Assembly (NCBI RefSeq): GCF_000242455.2
Contig: NC_019892.1
Location: forward strand, 8,752,744 to 8,816,743
Source: Singulisphaera acidiphila DSM 18658
GTDB lineage: Bacteria > Planctomycetota > Planctomycetia > Isosphaerales > Isosphaeraceae
Direction of reading: 5' to 3'
Length of the DNA stretch: 64,000 nt
Under the pieces are notes generated by a model. The model did not search any database and had not been told where the DNA came from. It saw only the letters and a list, made by a program, of their open reading frames with translations. Positions within the stretch are counted from its first letter, which is position 1. Each line of letters opens with the position of its first letter. A program made the position numbers and the translations under genes. Below are positions 21,191-29,700 of this stretch, piece by piece.

Positions 21191-21503
21191 GAGACGATCT
21201 TTGGAATCCGCCGGCAGTGCTTGACAGTCACTCTTCCGGAACAAGAAAACCAAATATCACTCCATCTAAACTGTTGGCCACGCTTTTCTTTGATTTTCCG
21301 ATAGGTTGCCATGACCAACTCTATGCTGATGGGTGCCACGGGTTGTACTCAACCCGTGAGCAGAAGCCCTGGTTTTTGGCTCACGGGTTGAGTACAACCC
21401 GTGGCACCCGGTGCCTGCGTTATTCAAAGGAAGACCATGTCCAACGGCTTCGCATCCTTGCAAATCGGCCCTGAAATCGGTCAAGCGATAGGTATCTAAG
21501 ACC
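21191..21503 (+). other. Long intercistronic gap of cassette 2
   Basis: The four other cassettes have 16-80 nt between their two genes; here the gap is 313 nt and holds the 79-nt inverted-repeat element. No gene is seen. The sequence before the DUF1501 start has no strong ribosome-binding site (TCTAAGACC precedes the ATG). The gap may separate expression of the two genes or stabilise part of the mRNA. Confidence 0.5.
21331..21409. repeat. Perfect 31-bp inverted repeat made of self-palindromic arms
   Basis: Arms at 21331-21361 and 21379-21409 are perfectly complementary with a 17-nt loop. Each arm is itself a hairpin: CACGGGTTG-TACT-CAACCCGTG on the left and CACGGGTTG-AGTA-CAACCCGTG on the right. 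The element can thus fold as one long stem or two small ones. It sits between the two genes of cassette 2, and no transposase is nearby. It resembles a REP- or MITE-like dispersed element. Confidence 0.75.
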
Positions 21504-22946
21504 ATGACTCAGGACTTCAGCTCATATCAGCGAGACCTGACGCGGCGAACCTTTCTTGGACGCTCCGCCTATGGCCTGGGGGGACTGGCACTCTCGAGCT
21601 TGCTCGGCCCGCACCTCCAAGCGGCCCCGGCGGCAAAGCAGGCCGGGCGCTGGCAAGGGGTGGTTCGTCCCCCACACCTGCCGGTGAAAGCCAAGCGGGT
21701 GATTCACCTCTGTATGGCCGGGGGACCTTCCCAGTTCGAGTCATTCGACTTTAAGCCCGAGCTGAAGCGACTTGACGGCAAGCCGTTCCCCGAGTCGTTT
21801 ACCAAGGGGCAGCAACTCGCACAGCTCCAGAATGCCGAGCTCAAGGCACGGGGGTCGTTCGTCGACTTCCACAAGTATGGCCAATCGGGCCAGGAAATCT
21901 CGGACCTCTTCCCGAACATCGCCAGCGTCGCCGACGACATCTGCATCGTCCGCTCAATGCAGACGGAGCAGATCAATCACGACCCCGCCCATGCATTCAT
22001 GAACAGTGGATCGATCATCAAAGGGCGGCCGAGCATGGGCTCATGGTTGCTCTACGGCCTGGGGTCGGAGGCGGAGGACTTGCCCGGGTTCATCGTGCTC
22101 ACCTCCTCGGGCAAGATGGGGCTTCAGCCGGTCTCCGCGCGGCAGTGGTCGGCCGGCTTTTTGCCGAGCAAGTTTCAAGGGATCCTCTTCCAGTCGAAGG
22201 GGGACGCCGTCCACTACATCGGCAATCCCGACGGAGTCTGCCAGAGCGCTCAGCGGCAGGTGGTCGAGGAGGTCAACCGGCTCAACGGCCTGCTGGCCGA
22301 GGATCGCCTCGACCCGGAGATCCAGACCCGGATCAGCCAGTACGAAATGGCGTTCAAGATGCAGTCGTCCGTGCCGGAACTTACCGACTTCGCCAGTGAG
22401 CCGGCCCACATGCTCGACCTCTATGGCGTGAAGCAGCCCGGCGACGGCAGCTTCGCCTCGAACTGCCTGCTCGCCCGCCGCCTCGCCGAGCGCGGGGTGC
22501 GGTTCATTCAGCTCTATCACCGCGCCTGGGACCATCACGGCAACATCGAACCCGGGATGCGCTCGGCGGCCGAAGACGTCGACCGCCCCAGCGCCGCACT
22601 CGTGAAAGACCTCAAACAGCGCGGCCTGCTCGACGATACGCTGATCATCTGGGGCGGCGAGTTCGGGCGGACCCCGATGGGGCAAGGGACCGGCCGCGAC
22701 CACCATATCCTCGGCTTCTCCCTCTGGATGGCCGGCGGGGGAATCCAAGGGGGGATCACCCACGGCGCCAGCGACGAACTCGGCTACCGCGCAGTCGAGG
22801 ATGTGGTCCACGTGCGCGACTTCCACGCCACCCTTCTCCACCTCTGCGGGATCGACCACCGCCGGCTCTCGTTCAAGTACCAAGGGCTTGACGTCCACCT
22901 CACGGGCGTCGAACCGGCGAAGGTCGTCAAAAACATCCTTACATAA
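21504..22946 (+). CDS. DUF1501 protein, Tat-exported (cassette 2)
   Basis: A 480-residue DUF1501 protein with a clear Tat signal (LTRRTFLGRSAYGLGGLALSSLL). Family motifs are all present: [59 protein letters not shown] and the end [16 protein letters not shown]. The family is related in sequence to sulfatase-fold enzymes, but its reaction is not established. Cassette 3 begins 126 nt downstream on the same strand, so cassettes 2 and 3 form a four-gene cluster. Confidence 0.9.
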   Translation: MTQDFSSYQRDLTRRTFLGRSAYGLGGLALSSLLGPHLQAAPAAKQAGRWQGVVRPPHLPVKAKRVIHLCMAGGPSQFESFDFKPELKRLDGKPFPESFTKGQQLAQLQNAELKARGSFVDFHKYGQSGQEISDLFPNIASVADDICIVRSMQTEQINHDPAHAFMNSGSIIKGRPSMGSWLLYGLGSEAEDLPGFIVLTSSGKMGLQPVSARQWSAGFLPSKFQGILFQSKGDAVHYIGNPDGVCQSAQRQVVEEVNRLNGLLAEDRLDPEIQTRISQYEMAFKMQSSVPELTDFASEPAHMLDLYGVKQPGDGSFASNCLLARRLAERGVRFIQLYHRAWDHHGNIEPGMRSAAEDVDRPSAALVKDLKQRGLLDDTLIIWGGEFGRTPMGQGTGRDHHILGFSLWMAGGGIQGGITHGASDELGYRAVEDVVHVRDFHATLLHLCGIDHRRLSFKYQGLDVHLTGVEPAKVVKNILT

Positions 22947-23072
22947 TAAAACGTCTACAGCCAGAGTTCCGTCCTGGCTCCCTGTTGTCGTCGGGGGCGG
23001 TGATACCCGATAATGAGTCGAGGTCAGTCCGGCTGGCCTTGGCTTCCCCCATTCGATCGTCAGGGTCGCTCC

Positions 23073-24992
23073 ATGAGACAGAATCGCTCGTTCCGGTTCG
23101 CTGCCGGGCTGATCGGCCTCGGTTTTATCGTGTCGTCGGGGTTTGCGGCCGATCCGAAATCGGTGGACTTCGCCCACGACATCGTACCGCTCATCAAGGA
23201 CCGGTGCGCCAAGTGCCACACCGATGGAACCTACAAGGGTTCGTTCTCGCTGGACACGCGCCAATCGACGCTCAAGTCGGAGGCCGTCATCCCCGGCAAG
23301 AGCGCGGAGAGCGACCTCATCGCTCGGATCTTGAGCCACGATCCCGAAGAACAGATGCCCCCCAAGGGAGAGCGGCTCACGGCAGCGGAAGTGGCCCTGT
23401 TTCGAGGCTGGATCGATCAGGGGGTGAATTGGGAAGACGGGTTCACGTTCAAGAAGGGAACTTACGTCGCCCCCTTGAAGCTGAAGCACGTCGAGCTTCC
23501 CCCCACCCAGGACGGTCGCGACCACCCGATCGATCGGATCGTTGATGCCGAGCTCGCCGCGCACAAGGTCACGCGCCCCCCTGCGATTGATGACGCGACG
23601 TTTCTCCGACGGATCGACCTCGACCTCAGCGGGATCTTGCCCACTCCCAATGACCTCGAAGCCTTCCAGAAGGATTCGAGCGGCGACAAACGCGCGCGTC
23701 AGGCCCGCCATCTGCTCGACGACAAGACGGTTTACGCCGAACACTGGCTGACCTTCTGGAACGACCTGCTCCGCAACGACTACAAAGGGACCGGCTACAT
23801 CGACGGCGGTCGCAAGCAGATCACCGGCTGGCTCTATCAGTCGCTGATCGAGAACACGCCGTTCGACCGGTTCGTCTACGAGTTGATCAGCCCCACGGCC
23901 GAGTCGGAGGGGTTCATCAACGGCATCAAGTGGCGCGGGCGGGTCAACGCCAGCCAGGTGCCCGAGATCCAGTTCTCGCAGAACGTGTCGCAGGTCTTCT
24001 TCGGCATCAACATGAAGTGCGCGTCATGCCACGATAGCTTCATCGATCGCTGGAAGCTCGACGACGCCTACGGCCTGGCCGCCATCATCGCGGAGCAGCC
24101 GCTGGAGATTCACCGGTGCGACAAGCCGACCGGCCGGATGGCGTCGCCCAAGTTCATGTGGCCCGAGCTCGGCTCGATCGATCCTTCGTTGTCGAAGTCG
24201 GAACGCCTGGCACAACTGGCCCGGCTCGTGACCGACAAGGACAACGGCCGATTCTCACGGACGATCGTCAACCGGATCTGGCAGCGCCTGATGGGCCGCG
24301 GGATCGTCCATCCGGTCGACGTCATGGCCAACGAGCCCTGGAGTGAAGACCTGCTCGACTACCTGGCCGGCTACCTTGTCGACCACAAATACGACCTCAA
24401 GTCGTTGATCGAGCACATCGTGACCTCGCAGATCTACCAGTCGAGCCCGGTCGTGCTCAAGAGCGAGCCGTTGGGGGAGGACTACGTCTTCCGAGGCCCC
24501 GAGGTCAAACGGATGACGGCCGAGCAGTATCTCGACGCCGTCTGGGCGGTCACGGACACTGGACCGAGCAAGCCGGATGCGCCGGTCAAAGGAGCGGCGG
24601 CCCGGGCAGCCAAGTCCCACGCCCGTCCCAAGGTGCGAGCCTCCATGGTCAATTCCGACCTGCTGATGCGGTCGCTCGGGCGACCGAACCGCGAACAGGT
24701 GGTAACGACCCGGGGCGACGTGCTGACGACCTTGCAGGCCCTCGACCTGTCCAACGGCCAGATCTTGACCGATCTCGTGGCCCAAGGCGCGGCCAACCTC
24801 CTCAAGGCAGAGCCCAAGGCGACCGCAGATCAATTGATCGAGTCGATCTATATCCAGTCCCTTAGCCGCCGTCCGAGTGACGGTGAGCTCACGTCAGCCC
24901 GCGAGCTGGTCGGTTCGCCCGCCACGCCCGAGGGGTTGGCCGACCTGTTGTGGGTGGTGTTCGTGCTCCCCGAATTCCAGTTGATTCGCTGA
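23073..24992 (+). CDS. Short diheme PSCyt1/PSCyt2/PSD1 cytochrome (cassette 3)
   Basis: At 639 residues this is the shortest of the five, lacking the long middle insert. A Sec signal (to about residue 25) precedes C45-AK-C48-H49. DUF1549 has LSGILPTPNDLEAF and a divergent second site, C316-AS-C319-H320 followed by DSFIDRWK instead of DHKFDP. PSD1 keeps FSRTIVNRIWQRLMGRGI but ends with a different tail (GRPNREQVVTTRGDVLTTLQ). The start ATG 23073 is chosen because the in-frame ATG at 23013 puts 20 extra residues before the signal. The partner gene follows after 17 nt. Confidence 0.87.
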   Translation: MRQNRSFRFAAGLIGLGFIVSSGFAADPKSVDFAHDIVPLIKDRCAKCHTDGTYKGSFSLDTRQSTLKSEAVIPGKSAESDLIARILSHDPEEQMPPKGERLTAAEVALFRGWIDQGVNWEDGFTFKKGTYVAPLKLKHVELPPTQDGRDHPIDRIVDAELAAHKVTRPPAIDDATFLRRIDLDLSGILPTPNDLEAFQKDSSGDKRARQARHLLDDKTVYAEHWLTFWNDLLRNDYKGTGYIDGGRKQITGWLYQSLIENTPFDRFVYELISPTAESEGFINGIKWRGRVNASQVPEIQFSQNVSQVFFGINMKCASCHDSFIDRWKLDDAYGLAAIIAEQPLEIHRCDKPTGRMASPKFMWPELGSIDPSLSKSERLAQLARLVTDKDNGRFSRTIVNRIWQRLMGRGIVHPVDVMANEPWSEDLLDYLAGYLVDHKYDLKSLIEHIVTSQIYQSSPVVLKSEPLGEDYVFRGPEVKRMTAEQYLDAVWAVTDTGPSKPDAPVKGAAARAAKSHARPKVRASMVNSDLLMRSLGRPNREQVVTTRGDVLTTLQALDLSNGQILTDLVAQGAANLLKAEPKATADQLIESIYIQSLSRRPSDGELTSARELVGSPATPEGLADLLWVVFVLPEFQLIR

Positions 24993-25009
24993 AGGAAGAG
25001 AGGACTGTC

Positions 25010-26455
25010 ATGGGACACCGTTTCGATGACGATCGCCACCCGAGCCGTCGCGAATTTCTTCAAGGGATGAGCGCGGCCACCATGGCGGCCCTGGCGATGG
25101 GCGAGCCCCGGTTCGCCCAGGGCGAGGAGCCGATCAAGCAACCGACTCCGACCGCCGACACCTGTATCGTGCTCTGGATGGCCGGCGGAATGGCCGCGCC
25201 CGAGACGTTCGACCCCAAGCGCTACACCCCGTTCGAGGTCGGCGTCCCATCCGAGAAAATCCTCTGCACGTTCCCGAGCATTGATACGGCCGTCGACAAC
25301 ATCAAGATTTCCCAGGGCCTCGAAGAGATCGCCAAGGTCATGGACCGGGCCTCCTTGATCCGAGGGCACGTCGTCGCCGACCTGGGCAACATCCTCCACT
25401 CGCGCCATCAGTACCACTGGCACACGGGCTATGTCCCCCCCCAGACGGTCGCCGCGCCTCACATCGGCGCCTGGATGGCGAAGGTCCTGGGCCCGAAGAA
25501 CCCGGCGATCCCGGCGTTCCTCAACATCGGGCAGCGGCTCGAAGGACATGGCGAGTCCGAGGAGTTGAAGGCGTTCACGACGGCAGGGTTCCTGGGCAGC
25601 GAGTACGGGCCGTTCAACCTGCCCTACCCGCTCGACGCCGTCGCAGCGGTCCGGCCCCCCAAGGGGATGTCCCGCGACCGATTTACAAACCGTGAGCGCC
25701 ACCTCAAGAAGCTGATCGCAGAGAGTCCGCTCGGCGAGTTGGCCAGCGACTACCACCAGGAGTCGATCATCCGCGCCTTCGAAAACGCGCATCGGCTCTT
25801 GAACTCGCCCCATCGAGATGCGTTCGATCTGACCAAGGAACCGAAAGAGAGCTTCGAGAAATACGACACAGGGCGGTTCGGGCAAGGCTGCCTCCTCGCC
25901 CGCCGCCTGACCGAGGCCGGGGCACGCTACATCGAGGTGACGACCGAGTATGTGCCCTTCGTGAGCTGGGATACGCACGAGAACGGCCACACAACCGCCG
26001 AGGAGATGAAGAAGTCGATCGACCGGCCGATCGCACAGTTGATCCTCGACCTGGAAGAGCGCGGGTTGCTCGACCGGACCCTGGTCGTGCTGGCCAGCGA
26101 GTTCAGCCGCGACATGATGGTCGAAGGGGTCCCCGGCAGCACCGCGAAGGACCAGTCGCGGGCCGCGTCCGACGTCATGAAGGAGATGAAGCACTACGGC
26201 CTGCACCGGCACTTCACCGGCTCCGGGTCGGTCGTCATGTTCGGCGGCGGGATGAAGAAAGGGTTCCTCCACGGCGAGACGGCCCCCGAGCGCCCTTTGA
26301 TCACGGTCAAAGACCCCGTCTCGATCTCCGACCTCCACGCGACCATCTTCACGGCCATGGGCATCTCCCCCAAGACGGCGTTCGACGTCGAGAAACGGCC
26401 GTTCTACGCAACCGAGGACGGCAAAGGTTTGGCCGTCAAGCCCTTGTTTGCTTGA
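25010..26455 (+). CDS. Divergent DUF1501 protein, Tat-exported (cassette 3)
   Basis: A 481-residue protein with a Tat signal (PSRREFLQGMSAATMAALAM). It keeps the overall DUF1501 plan but the motifs have changed: CIVLWMAGGMAAPETFDPK replaces GGPSQ; VVLASEFSRDMM replaces WGGEFGRT; the GRDHH block is missing and KHYGLHRHFTGSGSVVMFGGG stands there instead. Matching changes occur in its cytochrome partner, so the pair looks co-specialised. GAAGGAAGAGAGG upstream of ATG 25010 is a strong ribosome-binding region. A hairpin 14 nt past the stop likely ends transcription. Confidence 0.85.
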   Translation: MGHRFDDDRHPSRREFLQGMSAATMAALAMGEPRFAQGEEPIKQPTPTADTCIVLWMAGGMAAPETFDPKRYTPFEVGVPSEKILCTFPSIDTAVDNIKISQGLEEIAKVMDRASLIRGHVVADLGNILHSRHQYHWHTGYVPPQTVAAPHIGAWMAKVLGPKNPAIPAFLNIGQRLEGHGESEELKAFTTAGFLGSEYGPFNLPYPLDAVAAVRPPKGMSRDRFTNRERHLKKLIAESPLGELASDYHQESIIRAFENAHRLLNSPHRDAFDLTKEPKESFEKYDTGRFGQGCLLARRLTEAGARYIEVTTEYVPFVSWDTHENGHTTAEEMKKSIDRPIAQLILDLEERGLLDRTLVVLASEFSRDMMVEGVPGSTAKDQSRAASDVMKEMKHYGLHRHFTGSGSVVMFGGGMKKGFLHGETAPERPLITVKDPVSISDLHATIFTAMGISPKTAFDVEKRPFYATEDGKGLAVKPLFA

Positions 26456-26468
26456 CCTTTTGGATCCG

Positions 26469-26492
26469 TGGGCCGTGCCCCCGCACGGCCCA
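26469..26492. terminator. Hairpin between convergent genes
   Basis: TGGGCCGTGC (26469-26478) and GCACGGCCCA (26483-26492) form a perfect 10-bp stem with a CCCC loop. It sits in the 63-nt gap between the cassette 3 DUF1501 gene (plus) and the MFS gene (minus), so it may serve both directions. No long T run follows. Confidence 0.6.
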
Positions 26493-26518
26493 TCGGACAA
26501 TTCGTTGCCGGTCTTGGA

Positions 26519-27817
26519 TCAGGCTCTGACTCTGCGTTCCACGGCCGATCGGTTCGGGTTGAGAAACAGCCATGCGAGGCTGCCGGCCAGGTAGATGGCC
26601 GCGAACATGTAGAGCACCCAATCCCAGTTGCCGTTGGTGGCCCGGATGTGGGCGATCAGGTAGCCGACGGCGATCGGGCAGGCAATGGCTCCGATATTGC
26701 CCGACATGTTCATAATGGCAAAGCCAAGCGCAGTGTGCCGGCCGCTGATGTCCATCGTGGCGGCCCAGGTGGTCGGCGAGGCCAGGCCGGAGAGGAAGGC
26801 GCCCAGCGAGAGCATGGCGACTGCGGCGAGCGGCTCGTTGACGAACGTGGCCGCCAGGGTGGCGAGAGCGCAGGTTCCGAGCGAGAAGGCGGCCACGCCG
26901 CTCCGGCTCAGCCAACGGCTCCCGGTCCTGACAAGGATGACATCGACGAGTGGGCCGCCGAGGAAGCTTCCGACCACCACGCCGGCCAGGGGGAGCATGC
27001 TCAGGTCGCCGGCTCGCGAGGTCGCGACGCCGAATCCCTGCTCAAGGTAGGAAGGGAACCAGGTGATGAAGAGGGCGTACCCGAACGCCCTGAAGAACGC
27101 CTGAATACAGAGCGCCCACATGCTGACGCTCAAAGCCATGCTCATTAACACAGCAGCAAACGACGTCAGTTCCCCCGCATCCGAGTCCTTCGAATGCGGA
27201 TCGAGCTCCAGGTCCTGGAGCCGAGGCCTGAGCGGAGCAGCCTCGCGAATCAGCTTGAGTTCCGCCAGGTTGACGGCCGGGTGATCGGCGGGCGTATTGC
27301 GGAACCAGAGGGCGAAGGCGACCGCCCAGACCACGCCGACGAGAGCGTAGACCTCGAACGCTCCCCGCCAGCCGAGTGGGTCCAGGAGTCGGACAGTCAG
27401 GCCGCTGGCGATAACAGCGCCGACCGACATCGAACCGGTGATGACCGCACCGGCCGTCCCCCGGCGCGATTCGGGAAACCAATCGGCCAAGGCCTTGATG
27501 ATCACGGCGAACAATCCCGCCTGGGCAGCTCCCATGGCGATCCGCGACCAGCGGAGCACCTCGTACGACGGGGCCAAGGCCGAAGCCAACGTCATCAGCG
27601 ACCAGAGGAGCGCAAACGCCGTGAGCGTGATCCGGGCCCCGATCCGCCCCCCCAACCAACCGCCAGGGATCTGCAGCCAGATGTAGCCCATGAAGAAGCC
27701 GCCCAGGACGTAGCCCATCTGGACGGCGTCGAGGTGAAGGTCGGCCTGGATCGTGGTTGCCGCCGTGGAGATGCTCGCGCGGGTCAGGTACGACACGATC
27801 GCCGCCCCGGCGAGCAT
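26519..27817 (-). CDS. MFS transporter (ACS-like), true start probably upstream
   Basis: A major facilitator with about 12 membrane segments, most like the anion:cation symporter group that imports sugar acids (GGFFMGYIWLQIPGGWLGGRIGAR; SGNIGAIACPIAVGYL). The first ATG at 27817 falls inside the first helix, giving 432 residues. The open frame continues upstream to 27913 and encodes PTNVRWGVLAM, the normal MFS N-terminus, but contains no ATG, GTG or TTG. The candidates are CTG, ACG or ATC; ATC at 27907-27905 lies 11 nt after GGAGG. The frame begins directly after the stop of the DMFase-like gene, in the same reading frame. Confidence 0.8.
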   Translation of the reverse strand: MLAGAAIVSYLTRASISTAATTIQADLHLDAVQMGYVLGGFFMGYIWLQIPGGWLGGRIGARITLTAFALLWSLMTLASALAPSYEVLRWSRIAMGAAQAGLFAVIIKALADWFPESRRGTAGAVITGSMSVGAVIASGLTVRLLDPLGWRGAFEVYALVGVVWAVAFALWFRNTPADHPAVNLAELKLIREAAPLRPRLQDLELDPHSKDSDAGELTSFAAVLMSMALSVSMWALCIQAFFRAFGYALFITWFPSYLEQGFGVATSRAGDLSMLPLAGVVVGSFLGGPLVDVILVRTGSRWLSRSGVAAFSLGTCALATLAATFVNEPLAAVAMLSLGAFLSGLASPTTWAATMDISGRHTALGFAIMNMSGNIGAIACPIAVGYLIAHIRATNGNWDWVLYMFAAIYLAGSLAWLFLNPNRSAVERRVRA

Positions 27818-27913
27818 AGCGAGTACGCCCCAGCGGACGTTCGTCGGGCGCTCGGAGAGCAGGCTCGTGGTCGGTTCAGGCGGATCGTAGGGGGATTGCG
27901 AGGTGATCGTGGT

Positions 27914-29497
27914 TCAAGCCTCCAGAAAGCGGTTGAGGACGTTCGAGGTGATTCGGGAGACGTGATCGTCGACGAGAACGGCGCTGGTCCAGGTGATCGA
28001 GCCGGCAGCGAAGACAGCCCCGCCGCCTTCCGCCTCGTAGTAGGCAAGGTCGGCCCCCCCCTCGTCGGGGTTGAGCCCTTTCGCAAGCCGGACCACCCCT
28101 TGGGGCGAGCTTGGCGAGACCTTGTCGGTCTCATGCCCCGAGGCTCCCCCCGCACACCGCATGTGCAAGCTGTTCCGACCGAACTCGTCGCCATCCTTCA
28201 GGCCCGTGCCGGAATAGACCCAATGCGCGGCGTTCGACACCCGGAACGGGGCGGAGGTCATGATCCCTTTTTCGTCGTAGACAACCCCAAGCAGGTTGGC
28301 CTCCGACTCGCCCCGCATGTGGAATCGGCTCTCGAGTCCCAGGCGGATCAGTTCACGGGCATCGCCATTCTGATAAATCACGGCCGAGGGTTCGACTAGG
28401 TCGACCTCGCAGTTCACGCCGTTACCCCCCAGGTACATCAACCGCCCGCCGCGCTGATGGACCCAGGCCTTGACCCGGTCGTACATCTTTCGCGTCCAGT
28501 ATTCCGGATGCGTGCTGATGATCAAGACTTTGTAGGCGTCGAGGTTGAGGACTCCCGAATCAAGCTGGGTCTCGGCATAGTAGTCGTATGCGAACCGATT
28601 CTTTTCGAGCCAGCCGAGGAGCCGCCACTCGGCCGGGGCCAGGTGGCAGGCCGCGCGGCCCTCGATCGGGTCGGTGACTTTTTCATTCTCAGCGATATGG
28701 TTGATCGCCTCGGGTCGCTCGAAGGAGAGGGGGGCGTAATTGTCAGTGGCGTAGGTGACGTTCTCGGGGTCGGTGTACCGCCTCAGTTCCAGTCGAGAAT
28801 TGACGATCGGAGTGGGCGGTAACTGGTCGGGGTTGATGTAGTTGCTTCGCCCGCCGAAGCTGTTATAAGCATTCCAGGAGATGTTTGAGGCGAGCACCGC
28901 CACCGGGGCTGACGGAGACGCAGGCGCCACGATCCAGGGGAACGAGAACTCGGCTCCCCGGGCCGTGTGGGCGTGGAAATAGTAGAGCCCGGACCGCGCC
29001 GGGGCGTCAACGTACTGCTTGTGATGCGGGCTGGTATACCCTTGCTTGTTCCACTCCGCCCCGGTCCGGCTGAAGTCGCCGTCGGGCGTGATCTGCATCG
29101 TGGCGCGAGGGCCGTGCTCGTCGAACCAGCCGAGGTTGCGGATGAACTCTTTCTCAAATCCATACCGCCAAAGCCCGAGTTTATACGGCTCGACCGAGTG
29201 GACGCGAAACTCCGACTTCTCGCCCGACTGCACCCATTTCGGCCAGGCATAGCCGAGCAGACCGTCAGTCAACAGCCGGAACTGGACAGGGGGGCCATCG
29301 CCCACCTTGACTTGCACACTCTTTGAGCCGTAGCCCGGCTTGGCGAGCGTGACCTTGTACAAACCAGGCTCGAGGTCGATGTGAACCGAACCGGAGGCGC
29401 GTGAGCGGGTCTCGAACGAACCCGACTCGTTCTCGAACTCAAGGAGCACGTCGGGAAGAGCGACGTAGCGTTCATCACTCACGTAGCCGATCAGCAT
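27914..29497 (-). CDS. N,N-dimethylformamidase beta-subunit-like protein
   Basis: A 527-residue protein with the large-subunit-type C-terminal domain of N,N-dimethylformamidase. Recognised segments are SGLYYFHAHTARGAEFSFPWIVAP, SNISWNAYNSFGGRSNYIN, LNLDAYKVLIISTHPEYWTRKMYD and GGRLMYLGGNG, the last two typical of a glutamine-amidotransferase-like fold. An N-terminal beta domain (about 1-110) precedes it. Homologues are widespread without known DMF metabolism, so the substrate is open. I chose ATG 29497 (MLIGYVSDERY) because the extra 32 residues from 29593 look non-conserved. No signal peptide is visible. The MFS gene follows immediately, so this may be an enzyme-transporter pair. Confidence 0.75.
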   Translation of the reverse strand: MLIGYVSDERYVALPDVLLEFENESGSFETRSRASGSVHIDLEPGLYKVTLAKPGYGSKSVQVKVGDGPPVQFRLLTDGLLGYAWPKWVQSGEKSEFRVHSVEPYKLGLWRYGFEKEFIRNLGWFDEHGPRATMQITPDGDFSRTGAEWNKQGYTSPHHKQYVDAPARSGLYYFHAHTARGAEFSFPWIVAPASPSAPVAVLASNISWNAYNSFGGRSNYINPDQLPPTPIVNSRLELRRYTDPENVTYATDNYAPLSFERPEAINHIAENEKVTDPIEGRAACHLAPAEWRLLGWLEKNRFAYDYYAETQLDSGVLNLDAYKVLIISTHPEYWTRKMYDRVKAWVHQRGGRLMYLGGNGVNCEVDLVEPSAVIYQNGDARELIRLGLESRFHMRGESEANLLGVVYDEKGIMTSAPFRVSNAAHWVYSGTGLKDGDEFGRNSLHMRCAGGASGHETDKVSPSSPQGVVRLAKGLNPDEGGADLAYYEAEGGGAVFAAGSITWTSAVLVDDHVSRITSNVLNRFLEA

Positions 29498-29700
29498 TGC
29501 GAAGCCCCAGCGCAATTGCCACAGCGCCGGGTTCGTAAAACGACCATCATCGCTTGCTTCCCCGCCGAGCGCCTCGAAGACACGGGCACCCAACCTGCCC
29601 GCCGTAATCTTCGACTCAAGCGAATTGTGACAGGTAACTCGCCCGCGCTCCAGCGGTTACCGGGCTGGAATCCGCGAAGCAGGATCATGTCAAGACCGTG

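Noticed and set aside
21191-21503. Insertion sequence between cassette 2 genes
   Set aside because: No transposase frame or target-site duplication is visible; only the inverted-repeat element is supported.
22041-23744. 567-residue minus-strand ORF
   Set aside because: It spans the antisense of two real genes and has no recognisable domain.
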